A stretch of 64,000 bases of DNA. Source: Rhodanobacter sp. AS-Z3 (GTDB lineage: Bacteria; Pseudomonadota; Gammaproteobacteria; Xanthomonadales; Rhodanobacteraceae). Below, piece by piece: positions 1-7,735 of the stretch. A program made the position numbers and the translations under genes. How positions within the stretch are numbered: position 1 is the stretch's first letter; every line of letters starts with the position of its first letter. The stretch lies in assembly GCF_029224025.1 (NCBI RefSeq), contig NZ_CP119392.1, positions 829,001-893,000 of the forward strand. The letters run 5' to 3'. The notes under the pieces were generated by a model that was given only the letters and a program-made list of their open reading frames with translations, ran no database searches and was not told the origin of the DNA.

Positions 1-1529
1 CGCTGCTGGCGGCCGAACCACATGGCGCTGCTGTCGTTGCCCTTTTCACTGTAGCCATTGACCTTCGCGGTCTGCCATTCCACCGTGGCGAACGGGCCGG
101 TGCGCAGGCGGTCGAGCTGGAACCACCAGCCGCCGGTGAGGCCGCCGCCCAGGTGTGAGCCGTCCGCCTTGCCGCTTTCAATACGGGTGGCCGGACCGAG
201 AGTGATGTGGCGGTCGATGTCCTTGAAGTTGGCCTGGCCGAAGTTGGCATAGCCGCCCACATAGCCGCCGCCCACGTGGTAGGTGAGGTAGCCGAGCCCG
301 CTGATGTCCTGCATCTTGTAACCACCGCCGCCCGCGAAGTCGGCGTTGTTCTGGCCGATGCCCAGCGCCACACCCGCCGAAATGTTGTCCGTCGCACGGA
401 CGTCTGCACCGAGGGTCAAGTTGAAGTTGTCGCTGGTGGTCTTGGGCGTGCCATTGCCGGCGTGGAAGCGCTGCATTCCGTAGTCGATGTTGACGAAGGT
501 GCGGGTCTCTCCACCCACGCTGTCTGCCAGCATCTGCTTGCGCACGGCGCCGTTCTGCACGGTGCTGGACGCCAGCGGTGCTTCGCCGAGCAGGGAAATC
601 TGCCCCGGCGCATTGATCACCGACACCACGTACTGGCCGAACAACGCGTGGGCAGCTGCGGTCGGGTGCACGCCATCGGCAAACACATAGGTCTTGTCGG
701 TGCCGGCGGCGTAGCTGTAAGGCAGGCCCGAACCAACCGGCCCGCACTGCACCGAACTGGCGCCGGCACCGCATGCGGGATCAGTGACGTTGCTGAAACC
801 GTAGGACGACGGATTGGCGATCACTTCGTTGAGCAGGCCGAAGGCATTGGCCGGAATCACGTTCAAGCCGCTGTTGCTGAGCTGGGCGAGGCCGCTATTG
901 AGCACGCCGTTGTAGATGATGGCCAGCTGGCTGGCACCGGCCTGGCTGGCCGGGCCACCGGCGGCGGCGGACGGCGTCTTGCCGAGGTCAGGCAGGTTGT
1001 AGACCAACACGTATTTCGCGCCCGCGGCCTGCAAGCCGGCCAGAACACCGAGCTCGGTCTTGGCCGCGTTGATGGTGCCGGCAGCGATCGCGTTGGGATC
1101 AGACAGCGTGCCCGTCAGGTAGAACACGTCGTTGGCGCCACCCCAGACCTGATACAGCGCATGGGGATCGGCCTTGCCGCCGGTTGAGCCCAGGTACATC
1201 TGCAATTGCTGGGGGATCGTGGGTACAGCAGCCACGTTGTTGACGAAGCCCGCGCCACCCCACGCGTAATCGGTGCCACCGGCAGCCGATGGCGCCAGCG
1301 TGAAGCCAAGCGCACTCGCCACGTTTTCGGCGGTGGTGGTGCCCGGGTTGGTGGTGAAGCGCAGTGGCGGCTGGATGCCGGGAGCACTGGCCAGCGAGAT
1401 GTTGCCGTTGTCGCTGAGGCTGTCGCCGAACACGACGACTTTGCTGAACTGCTGGGTGGCGGCACTGGCGCTGGCACTGAACAACAGGGCAGCGACGATG
1501 GCACCGGCGAGATGGCGGGTACGCAGCAT
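1..1529 (-). CDS. GDSL/SGNH autotransporter esterase (3' end cut by window edge)
   Basis: Secreted lipolytic esterase of the type Va autotransporter class: an SGNH hydrolase passenger that stays attached to a C-terminal outer-membrane beta-barrel. The ATG at 1529 follows an AGGAG on the minus strand. Residues 1-24 form a Sec signal peptide ending in ASASA. Block I is FGDSLSD at residues 34-40 with Ser37 as nucleophile, a GGAND motif (block III) follows, and the catalytic Asp/His lie in DGVHPT near residue 265. From about residue 320 the protein turns into amphipathic Gly/aromatic strands (for example GGYVGGYANFG), the start of the barrel. About 509 residues are visible and the last barrel strands lie off the left edge. 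The family is well known in Pseudomonas (EstA) and Xanthomonas; the natural substrate is not evident. Confidence 0.9.
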   Translation of the reverse strand, partial: MLRTRHLAGAIVAALLFSASASAATQQFSKVVVFGDSLSDNGNISLASAPGIQPPLRFTTNPGTTTAENVASALGFTLAPSAAGGTDYAWGGAGFVNNVAAVPTIPQQLQMYLGSTGGKADPHALYQVWGGANDVFYLTGTLSDPNAIAAGTINAAKTELGVLAGLQAAGAKYVLVYNLPDLGKTPSAAAGGPASQAGASQLAIIYNGVLNSGLAQLSNSGLNVIPANAFGLLNEVIANPSSYGFSNVTDPACGAGASSVQCGPVGSGLPYSYAAGTDKTYVFADGVHPTAAAHALFGQYVVSVINAPGQISLLGEAPLASSTVQNGAVRKQMLADSVGGETRTFVNIDYGMQRFHAGNGTPKTTSDNFNLTLGADVRATDNISAGVALGIGQNNADFAGGGGYKMQDISGLGYLTYHVGGGYVGGYANFGQANFKDIDRHITLGPATRIESGKADGSHLGGGLTGGWWFQLDRLRTGPFATVEWQTAKVNGYSEKGNDSSAMWFGRQQ

Positions 1530-1621
1530 GATTGAAACTCCTGGGCGGATGATCTTGTTACAACTTCGTTACGGTAATCCAATCCATACGGGAGCGCATG
1601 CTGCACCGCATGGTGGATCGT

Positions 1622-3961
1622 TCAGCGTTGCTTGGCGCGGTTCAGCGCGTCCGCAAATGCGCTGTTGAGCGGGGCGGCGCTGGGCTTGGGTGGCGGGTTG
1701 GCGGGTCGGCTGCCGCGGCTATCGCGGTTGCCACCACGGTTTGGCTGGTCGCCGTCGGCGCGTCCGCCACGGGTTTGTCCCGGCTCGTCGTCCAGTCGCA
1801 TGCTGAGCGCGATGCGCTGCCGCGGCAAGTCGACCTCCATCACCTTGACCTTGACGATGTCGCCAGCCTTGACCGCGTCGCGCGGGTCCTTGACGAAGGT
1901 GTGCGACAACGCCGAGACATGTACCAGTCCGTCCTGGTGCACGCCGATGTCGACGAACGCACCAAATGCGGCCACGTTGGTGACGCGGCCTTCGAGGATC
2001 ATGCCGGGCTGCAAATCTTTCACGTCTTCGACGCCTTCGGCGAAGCTCGGCGCGACGAACTCCGGGCGCGGATCGCGGCCGGGCTTTTCCAATTCCTTGA
2101 GGATGTCGCGCACCGTGGGCACACCGAATTTTTCGTCGGTGAACTGCTCGGCCTTGAGTCCGCGCAGGAAGCCGCTGTCGCCGATGATGTTGCGCACCTC
2201 GCGGCCACACTGCGCGATGATCCGCTCGACCACCGGATACGCTTCCGGGTGCACCGAGCTGGCGTCCAGCGGGTTGTCGCCTGCCGGCACGCGCAGGAAG
2301 CCGGCGCACTGCTCGAATGCCTTGTCGCCCAGCCGCGGCACCTTCAGCAGCGCCTTGCGGTTGGCGAACGGGCCGTTGGCGTCGCGATGTTTCACCACGT
2401 TTTCCGCGACGCTGGCGCTGAGTCCGGCGACACGCGAGAGCAGCGCGGCGGAAGCGGTGTTGACGTCGACGCCTACGGCATTCACGCAGTCTTCGACGCG
2501 CGCATCGAGTGCGCGGGCCAGCTTGATCTGGTTGACATCGTGCTGGTACTGGCCGACGCCGATCGCCTTCGGCTCGATCTTCACCAGCTCGGCCAGCGGA
2601 TCTTGAAGACGGCGCGCGATCGACACCGCACCCCGCAGAGTCACATCGAGGTTAGGGAACTCCTTCGCTGCCGTTTCGGAGGCCGAATAGACCGATGCAC
2701 CCGCTTCGCTGACGACGATCTTGGCAATCGTGTGCGACGGATCGGCCTTGGCCAGGCCCTTGATCAGCTCGCCCGCCAGCTTGTCGGTTTCGCGTGAGCC
2801 GGTGCCGTTGCCAATCGAGATCAGATCGACGTGATGCTGCTTGCACAGCCGCGCCAGCGCGGCCAGCGATTCGTTCCACTGCCGCTTCGGTTCCAGCGGA
2901 TAAATAGTGTCGGTCGCCAGCACTTTGCCGGTGGCATCGACCACCGCGACCTTGCAGCCGGTGCGAATGCCGGGGTCCAGACCCATCACGGTTTTCGCAC
3001 CCGCCGGGGCGGCCAGCATCAGGTCTTTCAGGTTGTCGCCGAACACGCGGATCGCTTCGTCTTCGGCGCCTTCGCGCACGCGGCCGAACAGGTCGAGGGT
3101 GAGGTGCAGGTGCAGCTTCACGCGCCAGGTCAGCCGCACGGTTTCGCGCAGCCACGCATCCGCGGCGCGGCCACGGTTGTGGATATTGGCATGCGCGGCC
3201 ACGCGACCTTCGCCTTCGGCATGACCTTGCTCACTGTCGGCCGCGGGAGTGAGTTCGAGCTCGAGCACACCCTCGTTGCGCGCGCGCATCAGCGCAAGCA
3301 GACGGTGCGAAGGAATCTTGCCGATCGGTTCGACGTGGTCAAAGTAGTCGCGGAACTTGGCGCCTTCGTTCTGCTTGCCCTCGACCACCTTGGCGCGAAT
3401 CTGGCCTTGCGCCCACAGCCAGTCGCGCAGTTCGCCGACCAGGTGAGCGTCTTCGGCGATCGACTCCATCAGGATCGCGCGCGCGCCGTCCAGCGCAGCG
3501 CGTACATCGGCGATGCCTTTGTCGGCGTCCACGAAGGACTCGGCGAAGGCTTCCGGGGTCAGCGTGGGATCTTCGCGCAGGCCCAGTGCCAGCGGTTCCA
3601 GTCCGGCTTCGCGGGCAATCTGTGCCTTGGTGCGACGCTTGGGCTTGAACGGCAGGTACAAATCTTCCAGTCGCGCCTTGGTATCGGCGGCGAGCAGGTC
3701 GGCTTTCAACGCATCGCTGAGTTTGCCTTGTTCTTCCACGCTGGCAAGAATCGTCGCGCGCCGATCTTCCAGTTCACGCAGGTAGTGCAGGCGCTCTTCC
3801 AGCAGGCGCAACTGGGTGTCGTCGAGGCTGCCGGTGACTTCCTTGCGGTAGCGTGCGATGAACGGCACGGTGGCGCCGCCGTCGAGCAGTTCGACCGCCG
3901 CGCGAACCTGTGCGGTGCTGGCGGCGATATCGGTGGCGATGCGTTGTTCGATACTTTGCAT
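1622..3961 (-). CDS. tex: Tex-family RNA-binding transcription accessory protein
   Basis: Cytoplasmic nucleic-acid-binding protein of the Tex family, 779 residues (usual length 770-790). The order of domains is typical: N-terminal helical Tex region (about 1-190), YqgF/RNase H-like domain with [10 protein letters not shown] (about 325-450), tandem helix-hairpin-helix (about 500-560) and a C-terminal S1 domain (about 650-723, [16 protein letters not shown]). A 56-residue Arg/Gly/Pro-rich tail follows the S1 domain and is likely disordered and RNA-binding. It stands alone on the minus strand; the gene upstream ends in its own terminator (4054-4090). Family members affect transcription and toxin or virulence gene expression, but a precise biochemical role is not settled. 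Confidence 0.96.
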   Translation of the reverse strand: MQSIEQRIATDIAASTAQVRAAVELLDGGATVPFIARYRKEVTGSLDDTQLRLLEERLHYLRELEDRRATILASVEEQGKLSDALKADLLAADTKARLEDLYLPFKPKRRTKAQIAREAGLEPLALGLREDPTLTPEAFAESFVDADKGIADVRAALDGARAILMESIAEDAHLVGELRDWLWAQGQIRAKVVEGKQNEGAKFRDYFDHVEPIGKIPSHRLLALMRARNEGVLELELTPAADSEQGHAEGEGRVAAHANIHNRGRAADAWLRETVRLTWRVKLHLHLTLDLFGRVREGAEDEAIRVFGDNLKDLMLAAPAGAKTVMGLDPGIRTGCKVAVVDATGKVLATDTIYPLEPKRQWNESLAALARLCKQHHVDLISIGNGTGSRETDKLAGELIKGLAKADPSHTIAKIVVSEAGASVYSASETAAKEFPNLDVTLRGAVSIARRLQDPLAELVKIEPKAIGVGQYQHDVNQIKLARALDARVEDCVNAVGVDVNTASAALLSRVAGLSASVAENVVKHRDANGPFANRKALLKVPRLGDKAFEQCAGFLRVPAGDNPLDASSVHPEAYPVVERIIAQCGREVRNIIGDSGFLRGLKAEQFTDEKFGVPTVRDILKELEKPGRDPRPEFVAPSFAEGVEDVKDLQPGMILEGRVTNVAAFGAFVDIGVHQDGLVHVSALSHTFVKDPRDAVKAGDIVKVKVMEVDLPRQRIALSMRLDDEPGQTRGGRADGDQPNRGGNRDSRGSRPANPPPKPSAAPLNSAFADALNRAKQR

Positions 3962-4053
3962 GAGCGACTTTCAGTTCCTTGCAACGGCGCATGGCGCCGG
4001 GTGAGCGGGTTGGCCGCCGATGATAACAAGTGCGTTCGATGCTGCCGCGCCAG

Positions 4054-4090
4054 CAAAACAAACGGCGCCGCGGATGGACCGCGGCGCCGT
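4054..4090 (-). terminator. Intrinsic terminator of the RDD protein gene
   Basis: A perfect 12-bp inverted repeat (ACGGCGCCGCGG, loop ATGGA, complement) at 4062-4090 is followed on the minus strand by TTTGTTTTG. It lies 24 nt after the stop of the RDD gene and separates it from tex. Confidence 0.85.
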
Positions 4091-4113
4091 TGATCTTGTG
4101 GCTCAGGCCGACA

Positions 4114-4905
4114 TCAGGCGTTGAACGTATTGTTCTTCTTGCCGCTGGCAGCGTTGGTGTTGAACTCGCTGGCACGACCGTTCAGCACCAGGGTGCTGCA
4201 GATCATGTCGTGCAGTCCCTGTTTGCGCTGGGTCCAGCCGACCATCAGGAAACCGATACCGAGAATGATGACGTCGATCATCTTGGCGAAATAACGCCCG
4301 AGCGCCCGAGCAAAGCTGATGCGCTTGCCATCCAGGTCGGTGACCCGGATGCCTAGGGCCAGTTTGCCTACCGTACCCTGCCAGGCCGAGCTTTCGCAGA
4401 TGGCGAAATACAGGACTGCCATCACAATGGTCAAAACCATCGCCGGCCACATCACGCTGTAGTAATGCGAGTTGGCGGCCATGATGGCGTCCATGTTGCC
4501 GGCGCCGTCGGTCATCGCCTGCTGCAACGTGGCCTTGGCCGCACCGGCACCGAATGCCTTTTCGATCAGCATCTGTGGAATGTACAGAATGATCGCGTCG
4601 ATGATGTAGGCCGCCACGCGCTTCCAGAAGCCGGCATAGTCTTCCAGCGCTGCAGCGGTCGTTTGCGGCAACAGTGGCGAGGTCGGTGCGGAATACGGGT
4701 TGCTGCTGGTGCCGGCCGAGGGGGAGGGCGGTGCTGCGGCAGCCACCGCGTCGGGAAACAGCACCGACAGCGGCTGCCAGTCGGCCAGCCCTTCGTACCA
4801 GGCCAGGTCGGCAGAGCTTACCTGGCCGCTGCGCATCCACTGGCGTACTTCATCTTCCTTGTACGGGCCATGGCGTTCGCCGTCGCGGCCGATCCAGATT
4901 TCCAT
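4114..4905 (-). CDS. GYF_2-RDD family membrane protein
   Basis: Inner-membrane protein of 263 residues. Residues 1-55 match the GYF_2 type (GRDGERHGPY, then W..G..DWQPL), a Pro/Ala/Ser linker follows (about 56-85), and residues 90-235 are an RDD domain with the R-x-x-A-x-x-IDA start (KRVAAYIIDA), about four transmembrane helices and the conserved TVGKLALGIRV loop. GGGGAG before the ATG at 4905 sets the start; the reading frame is open further upstream but lacks a ribosome site. RDD proteins are of uncertain function (some are suspected transporters), so no substrate is assigned. Its own terminator follows directly. Confidence 0.88.
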   Translation of the reverse strand: MEIWIGRDGERHGPYKEDEVRQWMRSGQVSSADLAWYEGLADWQPLSVLFPDAVAAAAPPSPSAGTSSNPYSAPTSPLLPQTTAAALEDYAGFWKRVAAYIIDAIILYIPQMLIEKAFGAGAAKATLQQAMTDGAGNMDAIMAANSHYYSVMWPAMVLTIVMAVLYFAICESSAWQGTVGKLALGIRVTDLDGKRISFARALGRYFAKMIDVIILGIGFLMVGWTQRKQGLHDMICSTLVLNGRASEFNTNAASGKKNNTFNA

Positions 4906-4967
4906 TGTGCACTCCCCGTGCTGTCTAAAGCGCGCATCATGCCATGAGCCCATGCGTTGCGCCCAAG

Positions 4968-6845
4968 TCAGGCGGCGTCGCGGCGCTTCAAATGCACCAA
5001 CAACAGCGAAATCGCGGCCGGCGTCACGCCGCTGACCCGCGCGGCCTGGCCGATGGTGGCGGGCAACGAGCGCTTGAGTTTCAGCAGCACTTCGGCGGAC
5101 AAGCCGCGCACTTTGTCGTAATCGAAACCGCTGGGGATCGCCAGATGCTCCTGGCGACGCTGGCGTTCGATGTCTGCGCGCTGACGTTCGAGGTAGCCGG
5201 CATACTTCACCTGCACTTCGACCTGTGCGGCGGCGTGCTCGCTGGTCAGCGCCGGGCCGAGTTCGGCGACTTCGGTCAGGTTGACATAATTGAGTTCGGG
5301 TCGACGCAACAAGTCGATCGCGCTGGTCTCGCGGGTCACGCTGATACCCAGTTGCTGCTGCACCGCTTTGCCTAGCGCGTTGGTCGGGGAAATCCACAGT
5401 CCGCCCAAGCGCTGCAGTTCGCGCTCGACCGCGTCACGCTTGCTGCGCAAGGCATCGAAGCGAGCCTGCGCGACTACTCCCAGCTCAAAACCTTTTTCAG
5501 TCAGGCGCAGGTCGGCATTGTCCTCGCGCAGGTGCAGCCGGTATTCGGCGCGCGAGGTGAACATGCGATACGGCTCGATCGTGCCGTTGCTGGTGAGGTC
5601 GTCGATCAGCACGCCTATATAAGCTTCGTCACGACGTGGATACCACGGCGCCTTGCCCTGCACGGAAAGCGCGGCATTCAAGCCGGCGATCAGCCCCTGC
5701 GCGCCCGCTTCCTCGTAGCCGGTGGTGCCGTTGATCTGGCCGGCGAAGTACAGGCCGGGAATGGCCTTGGTTTCCAGCCATGGGTTCAGCCCGCGCGGGT
5801 CGAAGTAGTCGTATTCGATCGCGTAGCCCGGGCGCGTGATGTGGGCGTGCTCGAAACCCTTGATCGACTGCACCAGCGCCAATTGCACATCGTAGGGCAG
5901 CGAGGTGGAAATGCCGTTCGGGTAGATCTCGAACGTATCCAGGCCTTCCGGCTCGATGAAGATCTGGTGCGAGTTCTTCTCGGCGAAGCGCACCACCTTG
6001 TCCTCGATCGACGGGCAGTAGCGCGGTCCCACACCTTCGATCTGGCCGGTATACAGCGGTGAGCGATCCAGCGCGCCACGAATGATCTCGTGGGTGCGCT
6101 CGGAGGTGTGGGTGATCCAGCAGCTGACCTGGCGCGGGTGTTCCTCGCGCGAACCCATATACGAGAACACCGGCGCAGGACTATCACCGGGCTGCTCGTC
6201 CAGGCCGGTGAAGTCGATGCTGCGCAGGTCGATGCGTGGAGGCGTGCCGGTCTTCAAGCGGTCGGCGGCCACCGGCAATTCGCGCAGCTTTTGCGCCAGC
6301 GTGCTGGCGGGTGGGTCGCCCGCACGGCCGCCGGCATACTGCGCCTGACCAATGTGGATCTTGCCGGCTAAGAAGGTGCCGGCCGTCAGCACCACGCTGC
6401 GCGCGCTGAACGACAGACCCATCTGGGTCACCACGCCGGTGACGCGGCCGCCCTCGATGATCAGGTCGTCCACCGCCTGCTGGAATAACTGAAGGTTCGG
6501 CTGGGTTTCCACGATATGCCGAATCGCTGCCTTGTACAGGGCCCGGTCCGCCTGGCAACGCGTGGCGCGCACGGCGGGACCTTTCGAGGCATTCAAGGTG
6601 CGCCACTGGATGCCGGCGCGGTCGGCCGCATGTGCCATCGCGCCGCCCAGCGCGTCGATCTCCTTGACCAGATGTCCCTTGCCGATGCCGCCGATGGCGG
6701 GGTTGCAGCTCATTTGACCGATCGTTTCGATGTTGTGGCTGAGCAGCAAGGTGCGCGCGCCGGCGCGCGCGGCAGCCAGTGCCGCCTCGGTGCCGGCATG
6801 GCCGCCACCGATGACGATGACGTCGTAGAGGGTCGGGTGATGCAT
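4968..6845 (-). CDS. mnmG: tRNA uridine-5-carboxymethylaminomethyl(34) synthesis enzyme MnmG
   Basis: FAD-dependent subunit of the MnmE-MnmG complex that installs the (carboxymethyl)aminomethyl group on wobble U34 of several tRNAs. The 625-residue protein begins [18 protein letters not shown], with the Rossmann GGGHAG at residues 13-18. The two family signatures are present: [11 protein letters not shown] (about residue 270) and [12 protein letters not shown] (about residue 370). The C-terminal helical domain ends in a typical AAISLLL stretch. An in-frame TTG seven codons upstream could extend it, but the ATG at 6845 matches family N-termini. The gene is not beside rsmG/gidB here; upstream is a long non-coding region. 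Confidence 0.97.
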   Translation of the reverse strand: MHHPTLYDVIVIGGGHAGTEAALAAARAGARTLLLSHNIETIGQMSCNPAIGGIGKGHLVKEIDALGGAMAHAADRAGIQWRTLNASKGPAVRATRCQADRALYKAAIRHIVETQPNLQLFQQAVDDLIIEGGRVTGVVTQMGLSFSARSVVLTAGTFLAGKIHIGQAQYAGGRAGDPPASTLAQKLRELPVAADRLKTGTPPRIDLRSIDFTGLDEQPGDSPAPVFSYMGSREEHPRQVSCWITHTSERTHEIIRGALDRSPLYTGQIEGVGPRYCPSIEDKVVRFAEKNSHQIFIEPEGLDTFEIYPNGISTSLPYDVQLALVQSIKGFEHAHITRPGYAIEYDYFDPRGLNPWLETKAIPGLYFAGQINGTTGYEEAGAQGLIAGLNAALSVQGKAPWYPRRDEAYIGVLIDDLTSNGTIEPYRMFTSRAEYRLHLREDNADLRLTEKGFELGVVAQARFDALRSKRDAVERELQRLGGLWISPTNALGKAVQQQLGISVTRETSAIDLLRRPELNYVNLTEVAELGPALTSEHAAAQVEVQVKYAGYLERQRADIERQRRQEHLAIPSGFDYDKVRGLSAEVLLKLKRSLPATIGQAARVSGVTPAAISLLLVHLKRRDAA

Positions 6846-7040
6846 CAAACTGACCTGAGCATGCAAAAAGTGACAAAACGGGTCGACATGGTAACGCCAG
6901 CAGTACCCTGTTCACCGAGGTGGCTTCGTGGCACGGACTGTGCATTACCTCCGTTGCACTTTCCAGGGCTGAAGCTGCGCGACCACGCGCGGCGAGGTTG
7001 AACTGACAGGGGTTCAACCGCGTACCGAGAAAGGAAGCAA

Positions 7041-7070
7041 GACGGCACCTCTTGGGGTGCCGTCACCTTT
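7041..7070 (+). terminator. Intrinsic terminator with no upstream protein gene
   Basis: Stem GACGGCACC (7041-7049) pairs with GGTGCCGTC (7056-7064) around a 6-nt loop and is followed by ACCTTTTCT. The T-run orientation means it ends a plus-strand transcript that must start between about 6870 and 7020, where no gene is apparent. Confidence 0.7.
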
Positions 7071-7113
7071 TCTGGGTTCAGTGGCTTGCAAACGGCGCCA
7101 CAGAGCCGAAATG

Positions 7114-7153
7114 ACGAGGCCTCGCGGCTCGGCCGCGAGGCCTCGTGCTTTTA
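7114..7153 (+). terminator. Second intrinsic terminator, perfect 15-bp stem
   Basis: ACGAGGCCTCGCGGC (7114-7128) and its exact complement (7132-7146) enclose a 3-nt loop TCG, followed by GCTTTTA. It lies 44 nt after the first terminator. It may be a back-up terminator or end a second short transcript. Confidence 0.65.
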
Positions 7154-7226
7154 GATCTGGCGCCCGGCGGTCTCAGGAACAGGGGGAATCCAGGATGACC
7201 GTATTGCCGGACGCCAGAAACCGGAA

Positions 7227-7307
7227 GGTGACTGGCTCAGAGACAGCCAAAAGCTGCTCTGAACTACAGGCGGATAGTCACCCGAAATGCGTGAACAGGG
7301 AGTGACT
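7227..7307 (+). ncRNA. Candidate structured RNA element with alternative pairing
   Basis: An outer stem GGTGACT (7227-7233) / AGTCACC (7276-7282) encloses an inner hairpin TCAGAG-a-CAGC / GCTG-CTCTGA (7237-7262, loop CAAAA). The 3' strand AGTCAC can instead pair with GTGACT at 7302-7307, giving two exclusive folds. CGCGCCCTTTT follows at 7311. Such an arrangement is compatible with a small RNA or switch, but no family is recognised and no covariation data are available. Confidence 0.3.
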
Positions 7308-7341
7308 GACGCGCCCTTTTGTGCCGGACCGCGGCAGCAGA

Positions 7342-7356
7342 TGACGTGATACGTCA
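7342..7356. promoter_or_regulatory. Inverted repeat TGACGT-GAT-ACGTCA upstream of the sigma-54 promoter
   Basis: Perfect 6-bp arms around GAT, centred about 77 bp upstream of the start point implied by the sigma-54 promoter. The position suits an enhancer-binding activator, but the cognate regulator is unknown. Confidence 0.35.
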
Positions 7357-7360
7357 GTTG

Positions 7361-7376
7361 CGTGATGCAGCTCACG
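7361..7376. promoter_or_regulatory. CRP/Clp-like operator CGTGA-N6-TCACG
   Basis: Perfect dyad CGTGA (7361-7365), six bases, TCACG (7372-7376). The CRP family, including Clp of Xanthomonas, binds TGTGA-N6-TCACA; this site deviates only at the outermost base pair. It lies between the TGACGT repeat and the sigma-54 promoter. Confidence 0.45.
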
Positions 7377-7399
7377 AAATCGCTGGTTATTGCGAAACG

Positions 7400-7415
7400 T
7401 GGCACGGCGGTTGCA
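7400..7415 (+). promoter_or_regulatory. Sigma-54 (RpoN) promoter of the 61-residue protein gene
   Basis: TGGCAC-GGCGG-TTGCA matches the -24/-12 consensus at every core position. GG at 7401-7402 and GC at 7413-7414 have the required 10-bp spacing. The implied start point is near 7426, leaving a 30-nt leader with AAGGAG at 7444-7449 before the ATG at 7456. Confidence 0.8.
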
Positions 7416-7455
7416 TTGACCTACTTACCAACCACCGATCCCCAAGGAGTGCGTC

Positions 7456-7641
7456 ATGGATATGAACTTCGACTTCCAGCCGGTTTACCCGCATCACGAC
7501 TTGCTGGTCGAAATCGGCCAGGTGGAAATGGATATGGACGGCCTGTACGAGTGCGACGCCAACGAGCGTGACGCGCTGCAGCCCGACCTGGAGTCGCGCA
7601 TGCAGAGCTTGCTTGAGGCGCTCGATCATCTGGCCGTCTGA
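7456..7641 (+). CDS. Small acidic protein of unknown function, sigma-54 promoter
   Basis: A 61-residue protein starting MDMNFDFQPV, with AAGGAG seven bases before the ATG. It has 15 acidic residues, two Arg, no Lys and one Cys (Cys33), no signal peptide and no membrane segment. Its second half (PDLESRMQSLLEALDHL) reads as an amphipathic helix. I do not recognise a family. The exactly placed sigma-54 promoter and the strong ribosome site argue that it is a real gene. A role as a small cytoplasmic regulator or partner protein is only a guess. Confidence 0.7.
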   Translation: MDMNFDFQPVYPHHDLLVEIGQVEMDMDGLYECDANERDALQPDLESRMQSLLEALDHLAV

Positions 7642-7702
7642 ATGAAAGTCCCCGCGTTCGTGCGTGGCGGTGTCACCACGCACAGCATGGCGATGTAAAC
7701 GG

Positions 7703-7729
7703 AGCGGGCCCGTTTCCGGGCCGCCCGCT
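7703..7729. terminator. GC-rich hairpin between convergent genes
   Basis: AGCGGGC (7703-7709) pairs with GCCCGCT (7723-7729), with an inner CCG-TTTC-CGG and a 3-nt bulge. It sits between the ends of the small protein gene and pepN. There is no clear T-run on either strand, so it may be a weak bidirectional terminator. Confidence 0.4.
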
Positions 7730-7735
7730 TCCCGG

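Larger units (their letters stand above)
6846..7455 (+). other. 610-bp intergenic region with terminators, foldable elements and a sigma-54 promoter
   Basis: No convincing reading frame occupies this gap between the divergent mnmG and the small protein at 7456. It holds a hairpin (GGTTGAAC / GTTCAACC at 6996-7019), a plus-strand terminator (7041-7070), a second plus-strand terminator (7114-7153), a nested stem element (7227-7307), two inverted repeats (7342-7356 and 7361-7376) and a sigma-54 promoter (7400-7415). Two plus-strand terminators with no gene in front of them suggest one or more small RNAs. I could not match these to a known RNA family by eye. Confidence 0.6.

Noticed and set aside
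2831..4093. Long open frame (420 codons) on the plus strand opposite tex
   Set aside because: Mirror frame of a high-GC gene; composition follows tex codon structure and no domain is visible. The same applies to long antisense frames at 8636-10195, 26845-28953, 40337-42148, 44985-46442 and 53960-54985.
7028..7045. GAAAGGAAGCAAG resembling the conserved SRP RNA core
   Set aside because: Only the GGAAGCA part matches; the GGUCAGGUCCGGAAGG context and the closing stem of 4.5S RNA are missing.
7057..7305. 82-codon plus-strand frame in the intergenic region
   Set aside because: It runs through both terminators, is Arg/Ser-rich without structure and has no ribosome site.
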